IMG/VR virus record: IMGVR_UViG_3300035088_000004
Span: 1 to 64,000 of that record
Origin: a virus
Strand: one strand, 5' to 3'
DNA length: 64,000 nucleotides
Below are positions 37,828-47,781 of this stretch, piece after piece. Positions within the stretch are counted from its first letter, which is position 1; each line of letters begins with the position of its first letter. The notes under the pieces were generated by a model. The model saw only the letters and a list, made by a program, of their open reading frames with translations. It had not been told where the DNA came from and searched no databases. The translations under genes and the position numbers were made by a program.

Positions 37828-40800
37828 CTATGGTCTGGTAAACGTTGCGTACAGCCAATCGCTCGGAGGTCCAAGGGGATGCGACGATTTTTTACGCACA
37901 CCAACGAAGATGTCAGTTGGCAGTGAGCCGTAATCCTCCACTTGCATGTCTCCAGTGTAAGCATATTCCGGGATGTTACGTATCCAGCGAACATTGCGCA
38001 CTCCAACTGTTACCGTGGTCCCGGCGATATTAAAGGCTGGACTATTGGCTATTCGCACTTGATACAGCAAATCCATGTCCAACTTGAACGGCGACACCCA
38101 CCACGGATTTGAAGATGCGCCGTTGTAGTTGACGTAGAAGACAATCGTTCCATCGGCTTGCACGCTGACAGCTAATCGATCACCGGAAGTCAGTTGATAT
38201 TCAAGTGGACCGGACGGCGTACCTTCCGGTCTTGCAAGTATCGGAGAACCTATCTCGAAGTTCAGCCGCTCAAACTGCCAGCCAGCCATTGCCGCCCCCG
38301 TAGGATCTGTTATGCCAAAGTTGTCGTTGAGGCCGAAGAAGTTTGGAACTAACACGTTTGTCAACGGATCAAACCCAAGCGGTACCTGCATCTCGATAAA
38401 CACGCCGCCCGTCAGTTTTAGTGAAGGCGAGTTGACTGTGACAATCAATTCAGACGTGTTCCACTGGGCCTTCGTGTACAAAGCATCAAAGCCGCCGGGA
38501 TCAACGTAAGTGTAAGACGTTAGAGGCAAACTCAGCCCAAAGGGATCGTCGGCTATCAGCGGCGGCGTATTGCTGACTCGCGCGAGATCTAAAGGCTTAA
38601 TAGTAACCGGACCACGTAGAACAGTCCCGCCTCCGCTCGCTGCGCTTCTGATAACCAATTCAAAAGCGTCATCCGCTGTCGGCACTGCGGTCAGGTTGTC
38701 CAGCCAGTCCAGCGCCAGACTCCCGTTCGCCAGATCAAACGTGCCCGTGATCGAATCAATCGGCAACGCTTTCAATATCTGCCCGGTCCATGTAAAGGAA
38801 ATCGGCGTGGCATCGGCAACGTCCTGATTGGTAGTGACAACCTTGTAATTGAAAGGGAGATTCAACCTGTCAGTGCTGAGCGGGATTAGCTTCTCAGCCC
38901 CGTTGATCAACACGACTCGCTCACCTGCACTATGTGTGACGGCGCTTTTAGTATTGAAGCGGGCGCGGAAGAGATTGCTAACGGTGATATTCACCCCGGC
39001 GCGAGTGACAGTTTTCGCCTGCACGTACTCGTTGCCGACGAGGAGTAAGTTGCGATAGGGGTTGGCAACCAGATCGGCCTCAGTGCAAGTAACAAGCGAC
39101 GGGAACGGATCTTCGTACTTGAACGAGAAAGTGACGGTGTTGGCGGTGTCGATTGGGATAGTATTTGAGACGGAGCCAAGCGTGGTTGATGCCGTGCCGA
39201 TAGTCGCAGGCACGTCCCCACTGGTAATGAACGTATACCCATCACCAAAGTCGGCCCACAACGCCCAGCCGCGTGCATCTCCATCGATACCTAAATCGTG
39301 AGTGACCACAAGGTAGAAACCGGGAGTCAGCGCGTCCCTGTCGTGTAGCGGCGGCGAGTCGATGAACTGCGCGATAGAATCCTTCGTCTGAACGTATTTC
39401 AACGTTGATGCAAGGGGAATTCGATGCGCGCCAACGTCATCAGAGAACATCTCAGTTGAGTAGCGACGGGCGGTGTTGATCTCAACATCGTGATTCGGCT
39501 TGATGCGTAGGTCTTCGATTCGAGTGACCACGTTGATCAGCCCGCCTGAATCGTCTGACGCGCAGATCACGTCACCTTCTTCCAGTACCAACCCCTGTGG
39601 TCCTGTGGCGAGGGAGTTGAACCAGTCACCCTCACGATTCTTCGACAGCAACCAGCCGCCGATTCTTGCCACTTGGTCCACTGAATCCACGGCTGAGAGG
39701 TCTACGTCAAGCGGATAAACCTTCTTCACCTGGTCCTGATGAGTGCGATCGTTGAACTTGAACGGAGTGAGGGCGAAATCGTTCTTCGCATCGCGAAAGT
39801 TGCCCTTGATCTGGTTGACGGAGGATTGCTTTGAGCCGAGGGGCCATTTGTAGCTGTCCTTTTTGACATTTGCTCGGGTGAGCCCGGCTTGCTGGAGTAC
39901 GGTGGAGCCGAATTCGGTAAATACGGCTGATCCGCTGGCAACAGTCGCTCCGGCGGTTGTGGGCCAAGTTGGCTCGGTTGCGCCAGTCGTCCCATCCGTC
40001 GTCACCTTGTACTTGTGGCCGTTGAGCGTGGTGGGTAGGTAGATGTCATTGAGGACTACAGCCGATGACCCTTGCCACGCTGCGTAAACATCCTGCGAGT
40101 TGGTGGCAAAGGAGAAGGCGACGCGGATTAGCTCTTCGGCTGTCGTGTTGGAACTGGGTGGGATAGCTGCACCCGGTAACGGCAAACTGTTAATCGAGAA
40201 GTTGCTGTTGTTCGTCCGCGAGACAATAAACTTCAAGTTCGTCGAGTTCGCCTTCTCGCTGATGTAGAAGTCGCGTGACGTTCCAGTGAGTGCCGGGAGG
40301 GATGATAGGTTGATTTGCTGATTCGCAGTTAGGGTGATCGACGCGAGCGGGGTTAGCGCAGTTGAGCCACTTGCTGTCACGTCCGCATATGCAACCCTGT
40401 ACACCCCGGCAGCTAATGCACCAGCCGCAGCAGCCACAGTCGGTGCGGCAGATGGATCGCTGATGCCAATCGTATGAGGCAGCAACAACGCCGGAACAGT
40501 CAGCGCCCCGTGTAAACACTGGAGCGTGATGACCGTCGGCGTCGAGACGCTCCACACGGCTCGGATGAACTTGTTTAGCCGCTGATTCGCGTTGATGTAG
40601 TGGCTGAGCATCGCGGCGGTTGTTCCTGTCGTATCACCAGCATCCAGCGTGTAGGTGACTGCGATCCCGTTGATTGTTGCTGTAACCGTGTTTCCCGCCG
40701 CTGGAGTCCCGCCGATGGTGATCGTCCCACTGGCTTGAACGGTTGTAGACCCTCCGGTAAGCGTCGCTCCTGACGCAGCAATCGTCACTGTGCCGGTTTT

Positions 40801-42612
40801 CGACACCGCCAGCGTGACAGAGTTGCCGGAGGTGGAGAAAACGGCTGCTGTAGGAGTGCGCACCTCGCTGGTGGTCAACCCAAAGCCCAGCAGCACCCGC
40901 CCTTGTAAAAGATCCGGTCCGATTTTCCATGGGGTTACATCAAGCAGGGGGATAGCAGTGTCGCCAATTGCCGTAGCAGTTCTAAGTCGGGTTGAATCTG
41001 AAGGTTGTTCGGACCGGATTTCATACCTGCCAAACTTGTTCACGCGCATGAACAGCTTGGCAACGGGGAAGACGATTTTATAGAGCAGATCGACGGCGCG
41101 GATCTCCTCGGTTAAGGGAAAGTTAGCAGTGTAACGTTTGCGCAACGGCTTCTGAGCAATGAACGTCGGGTCAGTTGGATCGGACGGATCAGGCAACGGG
41201 TCGCCCGGGTCAAGTGGGATGTACGGGCCATCGTCAATAATCGGGTCAAGTGGATCGCCGAAGCTATCAAACTTTACACCCTGCGTGTTGATGTTGCCGG
41301 TTGGCAGAAAGCGTTTGAACTCGATCCCGGCCTGCGTGATGTCTGGACCAACAATCGGAATAACCTGCGTATTCGTGTTATCAACCAGCGGCGCATCACA
41401 ATGTAGCGCCGTTCGCCACAACACGGCATCTTCCATAAACGCAGGGTCGATATTCACCCACTTGGCTGAAGTAAGGATAAACCGGGCAATGTGCACCGGG
41501 TTGTCGGTCCACCCGGACAAGGAATACACACCCGACGAGTTAGGCAACGGCACCACCCGCCCGCGTATCACCCCCGTCACCGTCACTGGACCATCTTCTC
41601 GCGCCAGCGCCTCATCCGGGTCAGGGGCGAGACTGACGGCATCGATGTAGGCAAGGTGAGAGAACATCAGCCCGGCACCGAGGTCCGTTATCCATGTATT
41701 CCCTGTGTTCGTCCCGGTCCCACCTGCATCGCCAAGGTGGATACCCGGCGCACGTCCAAGGAAGTTGCTTTCCGGGTCTGACCACCCTTCATTCCTCGTC
41801 TTGAGATTATCTATCCCTGCAATCGGCCCCTTGCATACAGCCATGAGGAAATCAACGTGTGTACCTTTGTCGGCCCACTGGATGGGAATCAACTCCATCT
41901 GCACGCGCCCAAAGACTTCCGGGACGATTTGACCAAGCGGCGTGCTGTCAATTGAACTCCATTGCTGGGTGGTGTAGACAGTCTTGCGGCGTCCGAACAG
42001 GCGTCCGAAGAAGGAAGTGGAAGGGACCACCTGTGGAAAGGTGTTGGACCCGGTGATTGCATTGAATGGGATGCCCTCGAATAGCGGATCGCTCGGCAAC
42101 CGCCCATCAGGATCATCAGCTTGGAATTTGTCCGGTGGAACTGTTTGATTGATGTTGCCGAAGTCCTGATGGGCTTGGAGTGTGAATGACCCTTTGTCGA
42201 TGTCGCTGGGCTTGTCACAACGGCCCACAAATAGCACGAGACTGTCGGTTGTCACCGGTGGAGCTACACAGCGGATGACGAGAAACATCCCCTCAATGTT
42301 CTGCGTCTGCGCGAATGTGGCCATGTAGCGGCTGATGTTCGAGAAGTTGAGAGTGACGTTGTTGGTCTTCTCTCCCATGTTCCGCGTAATATCACCGCGA
42401 CCTTGGCCGTCACCTTTCAACTCCCGTCGATAGGCCAACCCGTTCCACGTAATCTCTTCAGCAGCAAACTTCTCCAATGCATCCGCAGGGGCAAAACCAC
42501 CAACTCCCGGCACATAGTTGTGCGAATAGAACTCGTACAAGTCCACGAGATCGCGTGGCTCAAACTGGCCTTTATCAAGTTCGGTTTGTAACGCGGAGTT
42601 TACCTGCTGCAT
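37828..42612 (-). CDS. Tail tip/central fibre protein (gpJ-like, 1594 aa)
   Basis: The largest gene in the window. The N-terminal 200 residues resemble minor tail proteins of the DUF2163 type (LYEFYSHNYVPGVGGFAPAD, ELKGDGQGRGDI). The middle matches the layout of tail-tip hub proteins, with a WADKGTHVDFLMAVCKGPI segment and later VFPVAKLFMRVNKFGRYEI. An inserted Thr/Ala/Gly-rich beta domain (about 600-850) resembles Ig-like or adhesion modules. The final 200 residues look like a receptor-binding lectin domain. Position after the tape measure supports the assignment. Confidence 0.78.
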   Translation of the reverse strand: MQQVNSALQTELDKGQFEPRDLVDLYEFYSHNYVPGVGGFAPADALEKFAAEEITWNGLAYRRELKGDGQGRGDITRNMGEKTNNVTLNFSNISRYMATFAQTQNIEGMFLVIRCVAPPVTTDSLVLFVGRCDKPSDIDKGSFTLQAHQDFGNINQTVPPDKFQADDPDGRLPSDPLFEGIPFNAITGSNTFPQVVPSTSFFGRLFGRRKTVYTTQQWSSIDSTPLGQIVPEVFGRVQMELIPIQWADKGTHVDFLMAVCKGPIAGIDNLKTRNEGWSDPESNFLGRAPGIHLGDAGGTGTNTGNTWITDLGAGLMFSHLAYIDAVSLAPDPDEALAREDGPVTVTGVIRGRVVPLPNSSGVYSLSGWTDNPVHIARFILTSAKWVNIDPAFMEDAVLWRTALHCDAPLVDNTNTQVIPIVGPDITQAGIEFKRFLPTGNINTQGVKFDSFGDPLDPIIDDGPYIPLDPGDPLPDPSDPTDPTFIAQKPLRKRYTANFPLTEEIRAVDLLYKIVFPVAKLFMRVNKFGRYEIRSEQPSDSTRLRTATAIGDTAIPLLDVTPWKIGPDLLQGRVLLGFGLTTSEVRTPTAAVFSTSGNSVTLAVSKTGTVTIAASGATLTGGSTTVQASGTITIGGTPAAGNTVTATINGIAVTYTLDAGDTTGTTAAMLSHYINANQRLNKFIRAVWSVSTPTVITLQCLHGALTVPALLLPHTIGISDPSAAPTVAAAAGALAAGVYRVAYADVTASGSTALTPLASITLTANQQINLSSLPALTGTSRDFYISEKANSTNLKFIVSRTNNSNFSINSLPLPGAAIPPSSNTTAEELIRVAFSFATNSQDVYAAWQGSSAVVLNDIYLPTTLNGHKYKVTTDGTTGATEPTWPTTAGATVASGSAVFTEFGSTVLQQAGLTRANVKKDSYKWPLGSKQSSVNQIKGNFRDAKNDFALTPFKFNDRTHQDQVKKVYPLDVDLSAVDSVDQVARIGGWLLSKNREGDWFNSLATGPQGLVLEEGDVICASDDSGGLINVVTRIEDLRIKPNHDVEINTARRYSTEMFSDDVGAHRIPLASTLKYVQTKDSIAQFIDSPPLHDRDALTPGFYLVVTHDLGIDGDARGWALWADFGDGYTFITSGDVPATIGTASTTLGSVSNTIPIDTANTVTFSFKYEDPFPSLVTCTEADLVANPYRNLLLVGNEYVQAKTVTRAGVNITVSNLFRARFNTKSAVTHSAGERVVLINGAEKLIPLSTDRLNLPFNYKVVTTNQDVADATPISFTWTGQILKALPIDSITGTFDLANGSLALDWLDNLTAVPTADDAFELVIRSAASGGGTVLRGPVTIKPLDLARVSNTPPLIADDPFGLSLPLTSYTYVDPGGFDALYTKAQWNTSELIVTVNSPSLKLTGGVFIEMQVPLGFDPLTNVLVPNFFGLNDNFGITDPTGAAMAGWQFERLNFEIGSPILARPEGTPSGPLEYQLTSGDRLAVSVQADGTIVFYVNYNGASSNPWWVSPFKLDMDLLYQVRIANSPAFNIAGTTVTVGVRNVRWIRNIPEYAYTGDMQVEDYGSLPTDIFVGVRKKSSHPLGPPSDWLYATFTRP

Positions 42613-42999
42613 TTAAGGGTATTTGACTAAGCCAACGACTCGCTGCTGGTTGTGTAATCCAACGTGCTGTGGGCGCTCGTACTTCTCATAACGGACTCCA
42701 GAGTAAAGCGTCCCGTCTCTATCACGATAGTTGAATGAGAAAGCCGACAGACCGTCTGGTCCAACTTTCGCGCTCAACGCATGCGCATCAAGTATCGCGA
42801 CCAGCGCCGCGCTCTTCCCGGTGTAGATCAGTGCCCAGCGTTTTATCCCGCTACCGCCATTTTGCAATTTGAAGTCTCTCCCGCCGTCATCATATTCGGT
42901 GAATCCCACTTGAAACACCTCCGGCTGGAGTTGATACCAGATGTTGGGAAAGGGATTGCTACTGGATACCGAGGGCAATGGAAATTCGGCTACAGGCAC
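42613..42999 (-). CDS. Minor tail protein
   Basis: A 128-residue protein between tape measure and tail tip: FPLPSVSSSNPFPNIWYQLQ, then VFQVGFTEYDDGGRDFKLQN. Position and size match distal tail proteins that connect the tip. A DUF2460-like fold is possible but not proved. Its stop directly abuts the tip gene start. Confidence 0.65.
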   Translation of the reverse strand: MPVAEFPLPSVSSSNPFPNIWYQLQPEVFQVGFTEYDDGGRDFKLQNGGSGIKRWALIYTGKSAALVAILDAHALSAKVGPDGLSAFSFNYRDRDGTLYSGVRYEKYERPQHVGLHNQQRVVGLVKYP

Positions 43000-43004
43000 A
43001 GTCT

Positions 43005-45716
43005 CTACCCCTTTATTTCCGACAGAATCATCTGTCTGATTGGTCCATTGTTACGATGATCGTCCAACGTCACCTGTACAATCGCGCCCGGCTCCTGTTT
43101 GACGTTAACGAGCAGGGTAATCGCCTGCTGGTTGCGCGACGTGCGGTCTAAGTCAACTGGTTTAGGCGAGCTTGAGCTTGTCGCAGGCACTCGACTACCG
43201 CCGCCCGACCCACCACCACTCGACGCCGTACTCCCGGGCCCTTTACCATTGAACGAGTTGCCTGCTATCGCTCGGCCTGCTAGTCCGGCAATCGCAGCCA
43301 CAGCGGCGAATTTAGCGGCGGCAATGCCATGTTGCGCAGCGGAGGCGAAGTTGCCGAAGGCGAGATCGCCGATCGCGTAGGCTGCGTGTAGGGCCGCTTG
43401 CACAAGGGCTTGAGCAGCGATGGAGGCGAGCGTCTCAGCCAGCGCGCGTTTGAGTGCCTTACCAATCGATTCACCGTACAACACCCAGGCGCGAGCGGCA
43501 TCGCCCAGCCCATCAGCAAGCGACTCCATTGCAAATTTGACGGTGGTGGTCGCAAAGGTCGAGAAATCCTCCAGCATCAGCCGGAGATGCGACAACCCAT
43601 CTTCCCACATGCTGAAGTCCGGTGGTGGCGGCAGGCCGATGGTCGCGTCCGGGTCAAACACTTTGCGTGGGTCCAACTCCGGCACTTTACCAGTCCCCGG
43701 CCCCGGCACAACTGCCGCCTGCTCGCGCATCAGGTCGAGCATCTCTTTCATGCGCTCAATGGAGTCGATGAGATGGGCGCGGTAGCGTAACCACTCCTCG
43801 TCAATCCTGTGGATCGCACCCGGCACAAGGGAGATCTTCGCGATGAACTCCTCCGTCTCCTGCACCGCGCTCTTTGGGCCGAATTGCAGTTCACGCAACG
43901 TCTCAGCCTGCTCCCGCATGAACTGAGTCACGCTCTCAGCAGCGGCCTCCGTCGCCTGCTTCTGCTTCTCTATCTCAGCCTTGATTAACTTGTCAGTCTC
44001 AATCCGCTGCTTAGCAAGATCGATTAGTTGAGCCGCGATGATGATTTGTTGGCGTAGCGAGGCGTTGGTGTCTTTGTACTGTGTGTCAAGGAGCTGCTGA
44101 GCTATCTCCTGCGCTTTGGTGACGGATGTCAGACCGCGCAACTCGCCTTGCAACTGACGTAACAGCGAGATGCCGGGATCGGCCTTTGCTTTCGTCTTCT
44201 TGGTGAGGTCATCCTCCGTCTCCTCTACCCGCTTCTTCTGTGCAATCCCGCCGCCAAAGCCAACGTCAACCCCAACCTTTTGCTGAGCATTGGCCAGCGC
44301 CTTGGCCCGCTCCTCAGCTTCCCGGTAGACATCGGCGATGGTCTTGACTATATTCGCCTGCGCGTCGAACGCTTTAGTGGCTGAAACTGCCGCTTCGCGT
44401 AGTTCATTCTGTGCAACTTTGTGAAACTCTGCGGCCTTGGCGGCGTCACCTTGCGCGGATTTAATCGCGGCCAACGCTTCGTTGAGGATTGCTGCTGACA
44501 GGTGTGAGCCTTCTCGTAGCAGTTCGACTACAAACGTCACTTCGCCGGAGATGGTTGCAGCAACGATCCTGATTGCGTCTCGTACCGAGTGAATCAACTC
44601 CACCAACCCGTCGAATATCGTGGCTGAGACTTGCCCGACAGTCTCGAGATTCTTTTTGAACTCAACGGAACTCTGTGACGCCTCGCTGAAGTGAACAGCA
44701 GTTTGAGTCAACTTTTCGAACAGTGGGGCGAATGCGGTTGCTGATGTCTGTAGCAGCGCGTCTTTGATGTTGGACATCGCGCCGGAGAAGGTCTTCGACT
44801 GCGCCTCCATCAGCCCGCCGAAGTTCTGTTGGGAAAACTTCTGAAACGCGTCGATAAAGACCTTGGATGAGATCTGCCCATCCTTAACCAGATCGTTTAT
44901 TTCAGATCGGGACTTGTGCAGTGTCTCTTGCAGGATCTTAAACGCCGGAATACCAGCCTCGGCAAGCTGGTTCAACTCCTGCGTCATTACCTTGCCCTTG
45001 GATTGGATCTGCGAGAGGGCAAGAGTGACCCGATCCAACCGCTCAGACCCACCACCAGCCGCAGCAACCGCATTGCCAACATCGGTCAGGATGGGTATCA
45101 CCTGTTCAGCGCGAAAACCCAACGCCTGCATCCGTTGCGACGCATCAATCAACTCAGCGAATTGAAACGGTGTTTTCAGCGCGAACTGTTGCAACTCCTT
45201 CAGATGGTCCTGCGCCAACTGCGCACTGCCCATCATCGTGGTGAAGGCGATCTGCGTGGTTTGTAGCTTGTTGGAATAGTCCAGCCACGCCTCACCGGCT
45301 TGGCGAATCTCGTTGATAGCAGACACGCCGACGAGGGCGGTTACGCCGCCGACGGCACCGCTGATGAATGCGGAACGACGTGCCTGAGACGCGGCCTGCG
45401 CAGCCTCCACCTGTCTTGCTGCTTCACGCGCTATTCTGACCTGCTCCCGCTCCTCAGCCCGCCATTGTGCAATCAACGCAGCACTCCGCTGGCGCTGGAG
45501 GGAAAGCGCCGCATTCATCCGTGCCCGCTCTTCCCGCTCCAGTGTCTTCGTCTGCTTCGTTGCTTCAGACGCAAGTTGTCGATTCGTATCCCGCGCAGAC
45601 GACACCTGCGACGTGCTGAACTTCGACAGATCAGCGCGTATCTCTGCTATCACGCCTTTTAACTGGCGCGGGTCGCCGTTGAACTTGAGTATTATTTCGG
45701 AGGTGCTAGTGGCCAT
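43005..45716 (-). CDS. Tail tape measure protein
   Basis: A 903-residue helical protein. The N-terminus has LKGVIAEIRADLSKFSTSQV and coiled coil, then the tape-measure N-terminal domain (FTTMMGSAQLAQDHLKELQQ, FAELIDASQRMQALGF, VGNAVAAAGGGSERLDRVTL). Hydrophobic Ala-rich segments near the end (LAETLASIAAQALVQAALHA) may insert into the host membrane. At about 1.5 angstrom per residue the tail would be near 135 nm. The chaperone genes upstream and the tip genes downstream are in the usual order. Confidence 0.9.
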   Translation of the reverse strand: MATSTSEIILKFNGDPRQLKGVIAEIRADLSKFSTSQVSSARDTNRQLASEATKQTKTLEREERARMNAALSLQRQRSAALIAQWRAEEREQVRIAREAARQVEAAQAASQARRSAFISGAVGGVTALVGVSAINEIRQAGEAWLDYSNKLQTTQIAFTTMMGSAQLAQDHLKELQQFALKTPFQFAELIDASQRMQALGFRAEQVIPILTDVGNAVAAAGGGSERLDRVTLALSQIQSKGKVMTQELNQLAEAGIPAFKILQETLHKSRSEINDLVKDGQISSKVFIDAFQKFSQQNFGGLMEAQSKTFSGAMSNIKDALLQTSATAFAPLFEKLTQTAVHFSEASQSSVEFKKNLETVGQVSATIFDGLVELIHSVRDAIRIVAATISGEVTFVVELLREGSHLSAAILNEALAAIKSAQGDAAKAAEFHKVAQNELREAAVSATKAFDAQANIVKTIADVYREAEERAKALANAQQKVGVDVGFGGGIAQKKRVEETEDDLTKKTKAKADPGISLLRQLQGELRGLTSVTKAQEIAQQLLDTQYKDTNASLRQQIIIAAQLIDLAKQRIETDKLIKAEIEKQKQATEAAAESVTQFMREQAETLRELQFGPKSAVQETEEFIAKISLVPGAIHRIDEEWLRYRAHLIDSIERMKEMLDLMREQAAVVPGPGTGKVPELDPRKVFDPDATIGLPPPPDFSMWEDGLSHLRLMLEDFSTFATTTVKFAMESLADGLGDAARAWVLYGESIGKALKRALAETLASIAAQALVQAALHAAYAIGDLAFGNFASAAQHGIAAAKFAAVAAIAGLAGRAIAGNSFNGKGPGSTASSGGGSGGGSRVPATSSSSPKPVDLDRTSRNQQAITLLVNVKQEPGAIVQVTLDDHRNNGPIRQMILSEIKG

Positions 45717-45766
45717 TGGTTTCTGTTACAATATCAGCCAGTTGGAACGTGTGACGAGTCCATGCT

Positions 45767-45907
45767 TTAGAAAGCGGTAGGAATGCTTAGCTGAACGCGT
45801 AGGCCCGACTGCGCCGCCTCGTCCATCTTGTTATTCAACTCAGCAACCAACACTTGGATCGTGTTCACAAGTAGCGACTGCTGCTCTTGAATCACTGCGT
45901 CAATCAT
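45767..45907 (-). CDS. Small helical protein between tail chaperones and tape measure
   Basis: A 46-residue frame from ATG 45907, with GGAG 8 nt upstream and located 4 nt past the preceding stop. The product is amphipathic helix (IDAVIQEQQSLLVNTIQVLV, AELNNKMDEAAQSGLRVQLS). It lies exactly where accessory tail chaperones occur and resembles the helical ends of tape-measure proteins. Confidence 0.55.
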   Translation of the reverse strand: MIDAVIQEQQSLLVNTIQVLVAELNNKMDEAAQSGLRVQLSIPTAF

Positions 45908-45910
45908 TGC

Positions 45911-46181
45911 CTATCTCCGCGCTAACATCGATCGCGCAATTAGCTCATCATCAGACGGCGGTAAAGTTGAGTGTTCAGACGCATCTAACGGAACCTGATC
46001 ATCCGACTCCACCACTTCCCCACCAAACATCACCATCCAGAACTCCCTGTCCCGCTTCTCCCGCTGCCCTTCACGGGTCGCCAACTCCGTCTGGATGTAC
46101 AGCGCCGCTTCCCGATCAAGCTCCTGCGCCGCTGACCAGTCCCTGATCTGCATCCTTTGACTCGGGCTCTGCGACGGGAAC
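45911..46181 (-). CDS. Tail assembly chaperone frameshift extension (GT-like)
   Basis: This frame is open from 46360 to 45911 but lacks protein character before about 46180. From there it reads SPSQRMQIRDWSAAQELDRE, then a helical acidic end with IARSMLARR. It overlaps the end of the chaperone frame 46116-46661 in the next phase, the classic G/GT layout upstream of the tape measure. Joining the two needs a +1 (or -2) shift, for example at GTT-CCC-G (46173-46181) or the following GAG-CCC-G. The upper limit given here is the proposed shift site. Confidence 0.55.
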
Positions 46182-46661
46182 GTGTACGCCGTCCACGCCA
46201 TCTCCTGAAACGCCGGACTCTTCAGGAAAGGTTTCGAGGTCCGCAACCTCCACCTCCCCGGTCCCAACACCGACTGCAACCTTGCGAGCGAAGTATTTAT
46301 GCATCCCGTAGTTGTAGAGGGGCCAGAAGTCCAGTCCGGTGTCATCCGGTCCCATCTCACCCAGCAATGGATCAGGGTTCAACACCAACTTCGGCGATTC
46401 GACCATCGCGACGAGTAGATCACGCGCAACGGCAACCAGATCGTCATCGGAGATATGCTCAGCCATTTCCTTGTGGAACTCTTCATCCGTCTGCCCCGGC
46501 TTGCGCTTGGGTAAGTCACCGTCACCACTAAACGTGCGAGGCGAGCGGCCCAGGCGCAGGGTAAACTCCGGCCCCGGCGGTCGCAGCAGCACCTCCTGAC
46601 CCGACGGGCAAGTCCACTTCTCCGACCGTCTCGGCTTCCAGCCATTTCCATTGTTTGACAT
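46116..46661 (-). CDS. Tail assembly chaperone (G-like)
   Basis: A 181-residue acidic protein upstream of the tape measure. The N-terminus is WKPRRSEKWTCPSGQEVLLR, followed by helices (EEFHKEMAEHISDDDLVAVA, RDLLVAMVESPKLVLNP). The final 25 residues (after GVDGVHVPVAEPESK) overlap the GT frame. Such proteins coat the tape measure during tail assembly and are not in the finished virion. AGGAG lies upstream of the ATG. Confidence 0.7.
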   Translation of the reverse strand: MSNNGNGWKPRRSEKWTCPSGQEVLLRPPGPEFTLRLGRSPRTFSGDGDLPKRKPGQTDEEFHKEMAEHISDDDLVAVARDLLVAMVESPKLVLNPDPLLGEMGPDDTGLDFWPLYNYGMHKYFARKVAVGVGTGEVEVADLETFPEESGVSGDGVDGVHVPVAEPESKDADQGLVSGAGA

Positions 46662-46806
46662 AAACGACTCCTATCAATTTGATGATGACCGTTGAGCAGG
46701 ACGCTCGATGAAGTTGGGCCAGCGGGTGGCGTAACAGAGTGAAGGATTAAACTATAAATCAGTTGCAGGGTGCGTGTCTATAGTGGGATGTGGGATAATC
46801 GGCGGC

Positions 46807-46911
46807 ATGGACAACCATCAGCACACCCCAATTGACGTTTACTCCGAGCGTTTTATCGATCCTATCATGGTACTGTGTTCATCATGCGGAACACTTCTCG
46901 GTGCGACCTGA
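46807..46911 (+). CDS. Small CxxC protein, plus-strand insertion among tail genes
   Basis: A 34-residue frame from ATG 46807: MDNHQHTPIDVYSERFIDPI then MVLCSSCGTLLGAT. A GATAAT box at 46794-46799 ends 7 nt before the ATG, like the leaderless promoters elsewhere, although no good -35 is seen. It runs against the tail operon and is a candidate moron. Confidence 0.4.
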   Translation: MDNHQHTPIDVYSERFIDPIMVLCSSCGTLLGAT

Positions 46912-46913
46912 CT

Positions 46914-47126
46914 ATGATCAATGAATCAATCAGCAAAGTGACAATTACCTCATGGCTGTTCTACGGCGCGACTATTCGCATGACGCAGGTATTGAACGGA
47001 CATGACGAGGTGATAAGGGGATACTTGCGATTATGTTTGCCGTTTGGATTGCGAATCCCGCCTCTCTACTTAGCCGCAATCTGCTACCGAATACGACAAT
47101 GCATTTATGGACCTGTGATGTTCTGA
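46914..47126 (+). CDS. Small hydrophobic protein, possible moron
   Basis: A 70-residue frame from ATG 46914, two bases after the preceding stop. A hydrophobic C-terminal half (LRLCLPFGLRIPPLYLAAIC) could be membrane-associated. It is in the plus orientation between the major tail protein and chaperone genes, which are minus. Existence is uncertain. Confidence 0.35.
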   Translation: MINESISKVTITSWLFYGATIRMTQVLNGHDEVIRGYLRLCLPFGLRIPPLYLAAICYRIRQCIYGPVMF

Positions 47127-47175
47127 CCAGCAGCGAGAGAGACCGAAGTGAGGCTCCAGCGTAAAAGTTAAATCA

Positions 47176-47775
47176 TCAGATCTGTTTCCAGGCGTTCCCA
47201 AGTTGATCGACGGCTGCGCGGGTAGTGATACCATACCCTTTAAATGCAACCGGGTTATTGCCCAGCCCTTTACGCTTCACCTGATTTGCAATCCCGGCGT
47301 CATTCACCGCCTTGTACAGATTGTAAATCATAAACTTGGTTGCGTCGGCTTTCGTCGGGAAGATCAACGCCACGCCAAGATAAGTGATAGTTGTAATGCC
47401 AAGCGTGATCTGCTCATAGCCTGCCGCCGTGCTGTAAGTGCCAAAACCGGATACAAGATGCTGCAAGACGCCAGTAACATCCTGTGTCTGAGCGAGGTTT
47501 GCAGCGAGTCCCACGTCGAGGTCTGTGACGATCGTTTCAACGGGCACCAGCACTTCATCAAGTTTCTGATCTTCCGTAGTCTTCTTTGCCGTCCACTCCC
47601 AGCCATCAGTAGTGTGACCGAGATGCTTGGCCGATGGATTGGCGGTAGCATCCGGCGTGCCGTCAGTAAAGAGGGAGATACGCGACCCTGCGCCGGGAGT
47701 AGCCAAACCAACCCAAAACCAGCCGTAACCGGAAGAGATTTTAGTTGCGTCAAAGTTCAGTGCTGTGCCTGCCAT
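47176..47775 (-). CDS. Major tail tube protein
   Basis: A 199-residue beta-rich protein in the position of the major tail protein, between the tail terminator region and the chaperones. Opening MAGTALNFDATKISSGYGWF, with beta-strand segments such as DGWEWTAKKTTEDQKLDEVL and EQITLGITTITYLGVALIF. Size and fold pattern fit siphovirus tube proteins that polymerise around the tape measure. No close family name recognised. Confidence 0.7.
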   Translation of the reverse strand: MAGTALNFDATKISSGYGWFWVGLATPGAGSRISLFTDGTPDATANPSAKHLGHTTDGWEWTAKKTTEDQKLDEVLVPVETIVTDLDVGLAANLAQTQDVTGVLQHLVSGFGTYSTAAGYEQITLGITTITYLGVALIFPTKADATKFMIYNLYKAVNDAGIANQVKRKGLGNNPVAFKGYGITTRAAVDQLGNAWKQI

Positions 47776-47781
47776 AGTAGG

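Noticed and set aside
41159-41932. Overlapping plus-strand frames of 75-163 codons inside the tail tip gene
   Set aside because: Shadow frames of the 1594-residue minus-strand gene; Gly/Pro/Ser-rich products typical of antisense reading.
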